64,000 bases of DNA from Ktedonospora formicarum (GTDB lineage: Bacteria; Chloroflexota; Ktedonobacteria; Ktedonobacterales; Ktedonobacteraceae), in the NCBI RefSeq assembly GCF_016587355.1, contig NZ_BNJF01000008.1:268053-332052 (forward strand), written 5' to 3'. Position numbers and translations under genes: made by a program. This document shows, one piece after another, positions 55,008 through 64,000 of this stretch; positions within the stretch are counted from its first letter, which is position 1; the number at the start of each line of letters is the position of its first letter. Below the pieces are notes generated by a model. That model was not told the DNA's origin. It saw nothing but the letters and a program-made list of their open reading frames with translations, and searched no databases.

Positions 55008-58000
55008 ATGCCAAAGGCTGCACGCTACCATCTCAGTTGGGTCGACGAGCAGGGAATCTATGCGGTGCGTTCCGCTGACAACAACGAGCACACCATCCCT
55101 GATCTTGTGGGCAGTCCAGAATGGTTCTCCTGGTTGAGAAGCATCCCATCCTTCACCTTTACTGGCAAACTCGGCCAACTCACTGTCCGCCAGGAAACCA
55201 GGGGAGGTGCAGGGACGTATTGGTATGCCTATCGTCGGCATGGAGACAAGATGCTCAAACGCTATCTGGGCCGTACCGCTGATCTGACCCCTGCTCACCT
55301 GGAGAAGGTCGCTCTTCACCTCACGGTTCTGTCTGTTTCCTCTCCCAAACCGGAACAGCCTGCCGAGGGTCCATTGCAGGCACTCGTTCAGGCACAAGGC
55401 CGCGACCAGACCTCGACGCCGGAAACTGATCGGGCCACTCACGAGGCGGCCTCTCCCACCCCTGAACCCTCCCCCGCGCGGCGATCAGCCAACCTAGTTG
55501 GCACGACGCCACATGCCTTGCACGAGGCACACCATCTCTTGCTGGCCACCAAGTTCCACCCGCCCCGCCCTCGCACGCAGTTGGTATCCCGAGGGCCTCT
55601 TGTCGAGAGACTCCAGCGGGGAGTGAGAGGTGCGCTTACCCTCGTCTCCGCGCCCGCTGGATACGGCAAAACGACCCTGCTGGCCCAATGGCTTGCTTCC
55701 ACGCTCGCACCTGTCGCCTGGCTTTCGCTTGAGTCGGAGGAAAATGAGCCCACGCAGTTCTTCACCTACCTGCTTGCCGCCTTGCAAACACTTGATCCCC
55801 ATTTTGGCGCGCGTGCTCAGGCGAGGCTTCGCCTCCTACAATCTGCGGACCTAGAAACCGTGCTGGCTCTGTTGATCAACGATCTCATCAACTGGCAGGC
55901 AGAGGACTTCACGCTTGTGCTTGATGATTATCACGTGATCACTGCCACACCTATTCACCGTGCCTTGACGCACCTCGTAGAGCATCTTCCGCCTCAGATG
56001 AGTCTTATCATTGCGACACGTAGTGATCCCCCACTGCCCCTGGCACGCTTGCGGGCACTCGGGCACCTAACCGAACTGCGTGCCACCGAGTTACGCTTTG
56101 GAGCCACTGAGGCCAGCGCGTTTCTCGAAAAAGTGATGAGGCTGCATCTTTCGCAAGAAGAGGTGACTACCTTACAAACACGTACAGAAGGATGGATTGC
56201 GGGCCTGCAACTGGCTGCACTCTCCTTGCAGAGCCGAGCCGATATCGCAAGCGCGCTTGCCGCCTTCACTGGCGGTCATCGCTTCGTGCTCGATTATCTT
56301 TCCGAGGAGGTGCTTTCCCGCCAACCCACCCAGGTGCAGACGTTTCTGTTGCAGACAAGCGTGCTGGAGCGTCTCTCGGGCTCACTCTGTGATGCGGTCA
56401 CTGGTTCGCAGGAAAGCCAGGCGATGCTGGAAACCCTGGATCGGGCTAACCTGTTTGTGATCGCCCTCGACGACGTGAGAGGATGGTATCGCTACCATCA
56501 CCTGTTTGCCGACCTGTTGCGCAGCCGTCTGCAAAAGGCCATGCCCACCTCTCTTCCTGAACTGCATCAGCGTGCCAGTCGCTGGTATGAGGCGCATGAC
56601 GTGATCCTGGAAGCAGTCCATCATGCGATTCTTGCTCCCGACCTTGAACGCACCACCCGCCTGATTGAAGAGCACCGACATGCTCTGGTTCTCCGTGGTC
56701 AGGCGCGCACGGTGCTCGCCTTTCTCCATGCTTTCCCAGATGAACGTATCCAGAGACACCCGAGTCTGCGCTTGTCCCAGGGACTGCTGCTCATGCTCAC
56801 AGGACAACTGCCGGAGGCCTTCATGCGCCTCCAGATGGCAGAGCAGTCGGCCTCATTCATCACTGAGGAGTGTGAGGCACAGGCATTCCTGCACCAGGTC
56901 GCTGCCCTACAAGCCTACATCCTCTTCTTCCAGGGAGATCTGGAGAGCAGCGTCGCGCTGGCAGAACAGGCGTCGAATCACCTTGCCCATTGTCCCCCAG
57001 AAGTGCGAGAGGGTGCCCATGTGATTGCGGCTCACCGCGTGATGCTCAGTGGAGAGGTCAGTCATGTTGATGAGCAACACATGGCTCAGTTCACCTCTGC
57101 GCTCTCCACCAGAAACGACCTGTCTGCGATGGAGACGCTTCTGAATCTGACTGGCATCCTGCTGCAGGCTCGCTTGCTTCGACTCCAGGGGCGCTTACGA
57201 CAGGCAGCAGCGACCTACGAGCAGATGGTGCAGTTCCAGGGAGAGCACGAGGGAACGTTTATCTCTCCGGGCTCCTGCTTTGGCCTGGGAGAACTCGCCT
57301 ATGAATGGAACGACCTTGATACGGCTGAACGTCTCCTGGAGCAGGGGAGAGAGGCGTTGCGTGGATCACTGACGCTGGAGGCCTCCACCATCGCCCAGGG
57401 GTACGCGACTCTGGCACGCTTGCATCAGGCGCGCAATAATCACAGCCATGCACTTGCATTCATGGAAGAGTTTGAGAGGCTCGCCCAGACCCGCCAGTTC
57501 GCTCCCATGCAACTGGCCAGTGCCAGGGCCGTTCGCGCCCGGCTCGCAGTGATGCAGGGCGATTTCACGGAGGCGGTACGTTGGGCGGAAGCTAGCGGCC
57601 TCTCAGCCTCGGACGAACTTTCCCACCCGCGTGAGCAAGAATACCTGACTTTTGCCCGCGTGCGCATCGCTCAGGGACGTCTCGACCCGGGGGGGGCGTA
57701 TCTTGCGGAGGTCTCGAGGCTGCTGGAGCGACTGCGAGCTGATGCCGAGGCGAAAGCGCGTATGGACAGTGTCCTGGAAATTCTCGTGTTACAGGCGCTC
57801 GCCTTTTCCGCTGCTTCGGCGCACAGGCGTCATGCCCTACCTGCTCTCGAACGTGCTCTTCTGCTCGGCGAACAGGAAGGCTACATCCGCCTATTCGTTG
57901 ATGAGGGAGAACCTATGGCAGCGTTACTGCGTCAAGCGTATACGCTCGGCATCGCTCCTGACTATATTGTGAACCTCCTCTCGGCTTTCGATGAGCAGCC

Positions 58001-58226
58001 CAAGAGTTCCCCCCTCCGCACCTTCCCGCTCGTCGAACCGCTTACTGAGCGCGAACTCACGGTCTTCCGGCTCCTGGTGACGGGTCTGTCCAATGCCGAG
58101 ATTGCAAGGGATCTCATCATTACTGTTGGCACGGTGAAACGGCACCTCAACAGTATCTATGGCAAACTGGGCGTCCAGAGCCGAGCCCAGGCGATTGCTC
58201 GCGCCCAGGCGTTGCACGTGCTGTAG
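55008..58226 (+). CDS. MalT-like LuxR-family regulator with extra N-terminal module
   Basis: 1072 aa, longer than the usual ~900. Residues 1-95 form an added module: YHLSWVDEQGIYAVRS, WFSWLRSIPSFTF and GTYWYAYRRHGDKMLKRYLGRTADLTPAHLE, similar to a domain seen at the front of some Ktedonobacterial regulators. After a P/T-rich linker comes LLLATKFHPPRPRTQLV, Walker A VSAPAGYGKTTLLAQWL, LVLDDYHVI (Walker B) and a long TPR-like region. The C-terminal LuxR HTH is LTERELTVFRLLVTGLSNAEIARDLIITVGTVKRHLNSIYGKLG, in parts. GGGAGAG precedes ATG. It heads a run of same-strand genes up to the window end and may control some of them. Confidence 0.92.
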   Translation: MPKAARYHLSWVDEQGIYAVRSADNNEHTIPDLVGSPEWFSWLRSIPSFTFTGKLGQLTVRQETRGGAGTYWYAYRRHGDKMLKRYLGRTADLTPAHLEKVALHLTVLSVSSPKPEQPAEGPLQALVQAQGRDQTSTPETDRATHEAASPTPEPSPARRSANLVGTTPHALHEAHHLLLATKFHPPRPRTQLVSRGPLVERLQRGVRGALTLVSAPAGYGKTTLLAQWLASTLAPVAWLSLESEENEPTQFFTYLLAALQTLDPHFGARAQARLRLLQSADLETVLALLINDLINWQAEDFTLVLDDYHVITATPIHRALTHLVEHLPPQMSLIIATRSDPPLPLARLRALGHLTELRATELRFGATEASAFLEKVMRLHLSQEEVTTLQTRTEGWIAGLQLAALSLQSRADIASALAAFTGGHRFVLDYLSEEVLSRQPTQVQTFLLQTSVLERLSGSLCDAVTGSQESQAMLETLDRANLFVIALDDVRGWYRYHHLFADLLRSRLQKAMPTSLPELHQRASRWYEAHDVILEAVHHAILAPDLERTTRLIEEHRHALVLRGQARTVLAFLHAFPDERIQRHPSLRLSQGLLLMLTGQLPEAFMRLQMAEQSASFITEECEAQAFLHQVAALQAYILFFQGDLESSVALAEQASNHLAHCPPEVREGAHVIAAHRVMLSGEVSHVDEQHMAQFTSALSTRNDLSAMETLLNLTGILLQARLLRLQGRLRQAAATYEQMVQFQGEHEGTFISPGSCFGLGELAYEWNDLDTAERLLEQGREALRGSLTLEASTIAQGYATLARLHQARNNHSHALAFMEEFERLAQTRQFAPMQLASARAVRARLAVMQGDFTEAVRWAEASGLSASDELSHPREQEYLTFARVRIAQGRLDPGGAYLAEVSRLLERLRADAEAKARMDSVLEILVLQALAFSAASAHRRHALPALERALLLGEQEGYIRLFVDEGEPMAALLRQAYTLGIAPDYIVNLLSAFDEQPKSSPLRTFPLVEPLTERELTVFRLLVTGLSNAEIARDLIITVGTVKRHLNSIYGKLGVQSRAQAIARAQALHVL

Positions 58227-58461
58227 CCGCCCATACTTTCAGGGAACGTCTCCCTGGATAGAACGCCTTCCCCTGCGTACCACATCACACACTCGTGCAG
58301 AACTGCTTGCGCCTCTCCAACAGCCATCTTTCTCTGGACTGATGCACGCGGCAAGAATCAACCCCACAACACATCCTTCGATACAGGTCTCCCTGCATGG
58401 TTGAGCTGCATACTGAGGGCAGTGCTCATGAAGTAGGAGATACGCAACCAGAGGAAGAACG

Positions 58462-58683
58462 ATGCACATCTATGAAATTCGTGTCCAGGGGCAGCTTGAC
58501 CAGCACTGGTCAGCGTGGTTCGACGGCCTGGAAATCAGCTACGACGCTCATGGGAACACGATGCTGCGTGGACCCCTGGTGGATGAAGCAGCCCTGCATG
58601 GGGTGCTAAACAAAGTGCGCGATCTGGCTTTACCTCTGCTCGAAGTGCGCAGAGAGCAGGCCGATGCTTCCAGGCACATCTGA
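58462..58683 (+). CDS. Small conserved hypothetical protein
   Basis: 73 aa: YEIRVQGQLDQHWSAWFDGLEI, then GPLVDEAALHGVLNKVRDLALPLLEV. The pattern (an EIRV-G strand, WFDGL, and a D-x-A-x-L-H helix) occurs in small proteins often placed near P450 or regulator genes in actinomycete-like genomes. Function unknown. AGGAAGAA precedes ATG. The next gene starts 55 bp downstream. Confidence 0.75.
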   Translation: MHIYEIRVQGQLDQHWSAWFDGLEISYDAHGNTMLRGPLVDEAALHGVLNKVRDLALPLLEVRREQADASRHI

Positions 58684-58738
58684 TCCATAGAGTTTGTCAA
58701 AGACATAGCCGGGTTCAACCGGCCCGGAAGGATTTTCT

Positions 58739-59428
58739 ATGAACACGACCTTCTCAACCAGCTTCACTCGCCTCACGCGTGCGCTGGCAGCTATCAGTAT
58801 CATCCCCGCGCTTTTTCTTCCTTTCTATGAGGCCTTTCTGCATGGTGGACGACGCGCCATGGAGATCAATCCACGCGCCGCTGCCTATATGGGAGCTCAT
58901 ATGATTGGAGCCTACTGTACCATTTTGGCCGGGTTTGGGCTGATCGCCATCTACCTGCGCTACCATGAGCGTATGGGCAGGATCGCACCACTCAGCTTGA
59001 TTCTTGCTCTGCTTGGGCAACTCTCGTATGCAGGGCTCCTGTTTATTGATGGGTTCCTCAACCCTCTTTTTGCGCATTTTGATCCCGCGTTGCAAACGCA
59101 ATTCCATTCGCCTGACTTCTTTCAGGCCGTCGCCCAGAGCCCTTTGCTTCAGAGCTTCGGGATCGCACTCTATACGCCCTTTCTGATGTCTCTCCTCCTG
59201 ATCGTTGGCTATGGGTTCCTGGGGATTCTGCTCCTGCTGAAACGTATCTTCCCCTGGCCTATTGGGGCGCTGTTTCTCGTCGGAGGCGTGATTCTGGGGA
59301 TTGATCTGATGGTGCCGATGTGGGTCGAGACAGCGGGGTATGCGGCTGAAGGGCTGGCCATTGCCTGGAGCGCTGTGCTCATCTGGCGCGAAGGCAAACC
59401 CGTTGCTCGTGCTCGGTCTGTTGCGTAA
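58739..59428 (+). CDS. Seven-helix membrane protein of unknown function
   Basis: 229 aa with seven hydrophobic segments (e.g. AAISIIPALFLPFYEAFL, MIGAYCTILAGFGLIAIYL, LSLILALLGQLSYAGLLFI, LLLIVGYGFLGILLLL). A polar stretch with FNPLF-like and FHSPDFFQAVAQSP sequence lies in the central loop. GGAAGGA precedes ATG. No known family is recognised. Same strand and closely spaced with its neighbours. Confidence 0.7.
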   Translation: MNTTFSTSFTRLTRALAAISIIPALFLPFYEAFLHGGRRAMEINPRAAAYMGAHMIGAYCTILAGFGLIAIYLRYHERMGRIAPLSLILALLGQLSYAGLLFIDGFLNPLFAHFDPALQTQFHSPDFFQAVAQSPLLQSFGIALYTPFLMSLLLIVGYGFLGILLLLKRIFPWPIGALFLVGGVILGIDLMVPMWVETAGYAAEGLAIAWSAVLIWREGKPVARARSVA

Positions 59429-59512
59429 AGGTTGAGATCAGGATGGTTTCTAGAAAGATTAGAGAGACAATTCACGTCTACGAGCTTTTTTTGTCTTTGA
59501 GGAGAAAAACAG

Positions 59513-60896
59513 ATGTCTCATGCTACGCCTACGTCGCTGCCAGCAACGCAGCGCAGACGCTTGCCCCTGGACCACTGTGGCCTACCGCAATCTGGAACAC
59601 CGTCAGATTTGCGCGTCAGACGCTGAGTTTCGTGCAGGAACTGCGCGAGCGCTACGGTGATGTCGTGACGCTGCCAACGGTCCTGGGTCCCTGGACCCTG
59701 GTCTTTCATCCTGATGGCGTGCGCCATGTCGTTCAGGAGAATCACTTCAACTACCACAAGGGGGGCATTTCTAACCAGGTGCTCAAACTGACACTAGGCA
59801 ATGGCTTGCTCACCAACAATGGAGATTCCTGGCTCACGCAGCGTCGCCTGATCCAACCAGCCTTTCATCGAAGCCGCATCGCGGGCTTCGGTCAACTGAT
59901 GACCGAGAGTGTGGCCTCCTGGATCGAGGAAGTCAACATCGACTCGCGAGAGCCCCTCGATCTGTTCCAGCAGATGAGCGGCCTGACCTTGACTATTGTG
60001 TGTAAAGCGCTCTTTGGCGCCGACATGCTCCTCTACAAACAGCACGTGTTTCAGGCGCTGAGCACCGCCATTCGCCTGGAAGCGCAATCCTTTTATGTGC
60101 CGGGGCTGCTCTCGCTGCCGACCCCCAGCGCCGTCACCTGTATGAGGCGAGAGACACCCTCTACGCCGTCGTTGACGAGTTGATCGTCGGGCGTCGGAAC
60201 AGAGTGACACAAAGCGAGAACGATCTCCTGACCATGCTCCTGGAGGCGCGGGATGAAGAAACGGGCCTTGGCATGAACGATCAGCAGGTGCGTGATGAGG
60301 TCATAACACTCATGGTAGCAGGTCATGAGACCACATCCGGCGCGCTCTGCTGGACCTTGATGCTGCTGGCACAACATCCGGATATTGAAGCCAGACTCAG
60401 AGAGGAATACGCCCGCATTCTAGGTGGGCGCGCTCCGCAGATAGAGGATCTGCCGCAGCTCACATTCACACGCATGGTGCTGGAGGAGTCCATGCGCCTC
60501 TATCCGCCGGCATGGACCTTTGCCCGTTCTGCCAGAGCCTCGGATGAGATTGGCGGCTATACCATCCCCAAAGGGGCGTACGTCCTAATGTTTCCCTACG
60601 TGACCCACCAACATCCTGACTTCTGGGAGCGGCCTGATGTCTTCGATCCCGATCGCTTCGCGCCAGATCGAGCCGCCGGGCGTCACCGCTTTGCCTACAT
60701 CCCCTTTGGAGGAGGCCCGCGCGTGTGTATTGGCAATCAATTTGCCCTCACCGAAGCGCAACTCATTCTGGCGACAGTCCTGTCCCGGTATCAAATCCGC
60801 TTCCTGCCCGGAGCCTCTGTGGTACCAGAACCGCTAATCACCCTGCGACCACGAGGCAAGCTGTGGATGACGGTCCATCGGCATGAAGAGTCATGA
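59513..60896 (+). CDS. Cytochrome P450, several apparent single-base indels
   Basis: GAGGAG 10 bp before ATG 59513 gives MSHATPTSLPATQRRRLP. Adding a C at 59564-59567, dropping one base near 59576 and adding an A at 59596-59597 yields PPGP-GLPQSGNTVRFARQ, the canonical P450 start. A further C at 60122-60126 joins the second part (RRHLYEARDTLYAVVDELIVG). Motifs: LMVAGHETTSGAL (I helix), EESMRL (ExxR), FDPDRFAP and heme loop PFGGGPRVCIGNQFALTE. Length ~460 aa fits the CYP102/CYP110-like class. No ferredoxin gene is adjacent. The indels may be sequence errors. Confidence 0.85.
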
Positions 60897-60960
60897 GCGC
60901 ACATCTTTAAAGGTAAAAGGGTTACCTTGTCACATCTTGAGAAAGGACGCGGTGCTTGTG

Positions 60961-62237
60961 ATGGACACAAAACGCATTGCAACGCTTTGTTTGATTGTGC
61001 TTGCTGATATGTCGGGGCCATGGCCATCATCCCGATTATCCCCGTTGTGGTCCTGGGGCAGTTTTCCGCCACCCCGTTCCAGGCTGCTCTGGTGATTGCG
61101 ACCTATTATGTGGCCCAGGTTCTGGCAGCCCCGTGGCTTGGGAGCCTGGCAGATCGCTTCGGGCGACGCCCTATTCTGTTGTTGAGTCAAGTAGGAACCA
61201 TTGGTTCCTACCTTCTGTTGATCTTTGCGACTCCCCTGGGAGCGCTCCTCGCTCATGCTGGCTTGCGCTTGGGGATCGCGCCGGGATTGGCCGTCATCTA
61301 CCTTGCGCGCGTGCTTGATGGGCTAACGGGCGGCAATGTCAGCGTGGCCGGGGCCTATGCCAGCGACATCAGCACACCAGAGAAACGCACCCAGGCCCTT
61401 GGATTGGTGGGAGGTGCCAGCGGACTGGGGCATATTCTGGGTCCAGCCCTCGCCGGATTGCTTGCAGGGGTCGATTTGTTTGCCCCCTTTGTCGCTGCCG
61501 CTGTCGTCAGTGGAGTGACCGTGCTGCTGACCCTCATCCTGCTGTCTGAACCATCGATCCGCGCGCAGATACCAGACACACAAGCACAATCGGCTGAAGA
61601 GGTGACGCTCTCCCGTGTGTTGCTGAGCCGATCAGTGGTGCTCATCCTGGCAACAGCGCTGCTGGTCGGGCTGTATATGGCGGGGCTTTCTGGGACATTC
61701 GCGCTCTACGCCGACCGGGTTCTCTTGCCAGGCCAGCCTGAGGGCGTCGTCGTCAGCACAGTAGGCTGGATCATTACGGTGCTGGGCTTGGTGATGGCTC
61801 TCACACAACTCGTTCTGCTCAATCCGCTGGCAGGCCACCTGGGAGAGCGGAAAGCCATTGTACTGGGCTGTGTCCTCCTGCTTGTTTCCGCAGTGGGCTT
61901 GTTCACCGTTACTTCCCTCTGGGTCGTCATCGCGTGTGTGGTCATCTTCTCCCTCGGCTATGGAATCGTGTGGCCTACCCTGCAAGCACTCATCACCAGG
62001 GCAGGCCCTGAACGACTGTCTGGTCGCCTTCTGGGTTGGTTCCAGGCAACCTTCAGCCTGGCCTTAATTCTTGGTCCCATCGTGGGAGGCTTTGCCTTCG
62101 ATACCATCGCCCCACGGGCGGTCTATATGGGAAGCATTGGCGTGATGGCCCTCGCCCTGGTGCTGAGCATTGGGCTCCAACGTCTCCCACTGAGAGACGT
62201 GGAGAAGTCGCAACAAACTATACGCTTTCATCACTGA
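60961..62237 (+). CDS. MFS drug-resistance-type transporter, apparent frameshift near the start
   Basis: ATG 60961 begins MDTKRIATLCLIVLADMSG; adding one G to the run at 61014-61017 continues AMAIIPIIPVVVLGQF, giving 425 aa. As read, the frame starts at ATG 61020, lacking part of helix 1. Twelve hydrophobic segments; motif A GSLADRFGRRPILLL after helix 2; a helix-5 motif with GGASGLGHILGPALAGLL, as in TetA-like drug:proton antiporters. It follows the P450 and may export its product. Confidence 0.85.
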
Positions 62238-62280
62238 AAGACAGGATGCATGAGTTCATTTCCAAAGAAAGAGTATTTGT

Positions 62281-63168
62281 ATGAAATGGATACGCCTCAT
62301 CTCTCTGGTTGCGCGAGTGGCCTTGGTGGTCACCCTAGCCCTCGGCCTGGTCTTTTGGATTGCTCAGCTGTTGGGATGGATCGGCCTGCTGGCTTTCCTG
62401 GCCTGGATCGGTTTTCCTGGCATTCACGAGGCACTTGGGACCCTCGGCGTCCTCGGTCTACTCATCCTCGGGGGCGTGGCGGCCTCCACGAAAGGAAGCA
62501 GACGGCTTGGCGCGAGCAGCATCATTTACGCGCTGGTGGTACCTGCCTTTGGTATAACCCAGACGCTGATCCTGCCGGGTTCTCTGCACTGGCTGGTTCA
62601 GATCGTTCACCTGCTCCTGGGGATCGGGGCCATGATGCTGATCCTCAGAATCGAGAGACGCTACCGAGCGTTCAAGCAGCAAGAGCGTAGAGAGACTCTC
62701 GTTCAGACTCAGGGCAACCCATACTCCCCACTGGTAGCACGGCTGGCTCGCCTGGGCACTGCCGGACATGTGGTTCTCTATCGCCTGAGCGGTGGGAAAC
62801 TTGGAGGAACTATCTTGGGCCTGCCTGTTCTGCTGTTGACGACTATCGGACGCAAGAGCGGCAAGCAGCATACCACGCCTATCGCCTACTTTCCCAATGG
62901 GGATGGGTACATGATCGTCGCTTCCAATCAAGGTCAGGGAAAGCTTCCCAACTGGTGGCTCAATATGCGTGAGAGCAAGCAGGCCCAGATCGAGATTGGG
63001 AGAAAACGGATGCGTGTGAGTGTCCGGCAGACCAGCCCGGAGGAGCGCCAGCGGCTCTGGCCAATCGTGGTCGCCAGCCTCTCCAACTACGAAAGGTACC
63101 AGCAATCAACGTCCTATCCTATCCCCTTGATTTTCCTGCATCCAGAGGAGGTGGTGCGGTGGGAATGA
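62281..63168 (+). CDS. Membrane domain fused to DUF385/Ddn-type F420-dependent reductase
   Basis: 295 aa. The first ~120 residues hold four hydrophobic helices (LVARVALVVTLALGLVFW and more) resembling small DUF6220-like membrane proteins. The C-terminal half has GLPVLLLTTIGRKSGKQHTTPIAYF, YMIVASNQGQGKLPNWWLNM and RMRVSVRQTSPEERQRLWPIV, typical of the deazaflavin-dependent nitroreductase (Ddn) family. F420-dependent reduction of quinones or hydrophobic compounds at the membrane is inferred. A 20-bp hairpin follows. Confidence 0.85.
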   Translation: MKWIRLISLVARVALVVTLALGLVFWIAQLLGWIGLLAFLAWIGFPGIHEALGTLGVLGLLILGGVAASTKGSRRLGASSIIYALVVPAFGITQTLILPGSLHWLVQIVHLLLGIGAMMLILRIERRYRAFKQQERRETLVQTQGNPYSPLVARLARLGTAGHVVLYRLSGGKLGGTILGLPVLLLTTIGRKSGKQHTTPIAYFPNGDGYMIVASNQGQGKLPNWWLNMRESKQAQIEIGRKRMRVSVRQTSPEERQRLWPIVVASLSNYERYQQSTSYPIPLIFLHPEEVVRWE

Positions 63169-63176
63169 GATGGCTT

Positions 63177-63223
63177 CCATCCCCAACCCTGCGGGAACCA
63201 GAGTCCCGCAGGGTTGGGGATGG
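63177..63223 (+). terminator. Perfect 20-bp hairpin after the Ddn-type gene
   Basis: Arms 63177-63196 and 63204-63223 (CCATCCCCAACCC...), 7-nt loop, 8 bp after the stop. GC-rich without T-run; likely terminator. Confidence 0.65.
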
Positions 63224-63436
63224 CAGGGACTCCTCCTCCCACAGTCAGGAACATGTAGATTAACGGGAATGGCAAGCCTCCATTGGCCCTTTCACCACTG
63301 CTGGTATCTCAAGGTCTATTGTACAATCCATTCTACTAACTGGCGGTAATACCGCATGAATAGTACCATATAACGTAAAGGATATGCAAACAAAGCAATA
63401 CAAGTAAAAGGGCTGCAAAAATCGGCATGGAACGGC

Positions 63437-64000
63437 ATGGTGCCGGTCGACGATACAGCTCTGTCCGTCACCGACACTGGCGGTCCCGGTATCCCTTTGG
63501 TCTACCTCAATGGCCAGTTCGCCACTCAGGGGTACTGGCGGCGGGTCATCGCCGAACTTGGGACGGGGTGGCGGCACATCACCTACGACGAGCGGGCTTG
63601 CGGCAAGAAGTCGAAGCGTTCGGCGGACTATTTCTTCGAGGCAGCCGTCCGGGATGTGGATGCCGTTCTTGCGGCCAGGGGTGTGGACCGGGTGCTGGTG
63701 GTGGGCTGGTCCTACGGGGCGTTCGTCGCCGCGCACTGGGCCAGCAGGAATCCAGACCGTGCCCTAGGCGCAGTCTTGGTTGAAGGCGCGCAACCGTACG
63801 ACTGGCTCGACGAGGCCATGGAGCAGCATATCCGAAAGCTGTTTCGGCGGATGGGCTGGTTCATGCCGCTGCTGCGTCCGACGGGCCTGACCCTACGGAT
63901 GAACGTCGAACAGATGGCGAACTGCAACATTGAGCTCGGCGTACTCGCTCGCGAGCGCGAGCTGGGCCCCGTGATAGACAACATTACCGTCCCGGTGCGT
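63437..64000 (+). CDS. Alpha/beta hydrolase, truncated by window edge
   Basis: From ATG 63437 the frame is open to the window end (188 codons): VPVDDTALSVTDTGGPGIPLVYLNGQF with oxyanion-side LNG, YDERACGKKSKRS, and the nucleophile elbow VLVVGWSYGAFVAAHWASRNP. The sequence is more GC-rich than its neighbours. Catalytic Asp and His lie beyond the edge. Substrate unknown. Confidence 0.78.
   Translation, partial: MVPVDDTALSVTDTGGPGIPLVYLNGQFATQGYWRRVIAELGTGWRHITYDERACGKKSKRSADYFFEAAVRDVDAVLAARGVDRVLVVGWSYGAFVAAHWASRNPDRALGAVLVEGAQPYDWLDEAMEQHIRKLFRRMGWFMPLLRPTGLTLRMNVEQMANCNIELGVLARERELGPVIDNITVPVR

Overview
The window reads as a chromosomal piece of a Ktedonobacteria-type Chloroflexota bacterium. 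This is an inference from moderate GC, very large MalT-like LuxR regulators, many one- and two-component regulators, P450s, F420-type enzymes and several insertion-sequence families. No rRNA, tRNA or CRISPR array was seen.

Layout. 0-6 kb: a minus-strand set (Lnt/nitrilase-like membrane protein, DUF4097-type protein, DedA) faces a sensor kinase/response regulator pair. 6-17 kb: hypotheticals, broken DUF3761-like and DUF4253-like genes, remnants of IS1 and IS110 elements, a DUF6220-like membrane protein, a SnoaL-like protein, a broken esterase, and an IS3-family element interrupted by an IS110-family element. 17-26 kb: a secreted repeat protein, then a metalloid-type region. It holds a Cys-containing MarR regulator, ArsN1-like acetyltransferase, a flavoprotein with a CC-rich tail, an MFS exporter, an M28 peptidase with a CC-repeat protein, a small protein with SigZ-like sigma factor, and a GYD protein. 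26-33 kb: TetR/LLM flavin pair, transposase remnant, HdeD, GH15 glucosidase and glucose dehydrogenase. 33-43 kb: MalT-like regulator, PAS kinase/receiver pair, and a ferredoxin/ferredoxin reductase/P450 operon. 43-47 kb: an IS1182-type transposase whose matching inverted repeats also enclose an MDR oxidoreductase and its TetR regulator. 47-54 kb: VOC protein, ArsR-ArsC fusion, carotenoid protein, CDF fragment, NmrA-like protein, and an IS4-type element flanked by an unusual 22-bp direct repeat. 54-64 kb: MalT-like regulator with an extra N-terminal module, two small hypotheticals, a second P450, an MFS exporter, a membrane-fused F420-type (DUF385) protein, and an alpha/beta hydrolase running off the edge.

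A caution applies throughout. Many apparent frameshifts (sensor kinase, proline-rich protein, IS3 orfB, ferredoxin reductase, second P450, MFS) are repaired by adding one base to a short homopolymer. Most of these genes are therefore probably intact in the organism, and the breaks may be assembly errors. In-frame TAG codons in four mobile or hypothetical genes are not explained that way.
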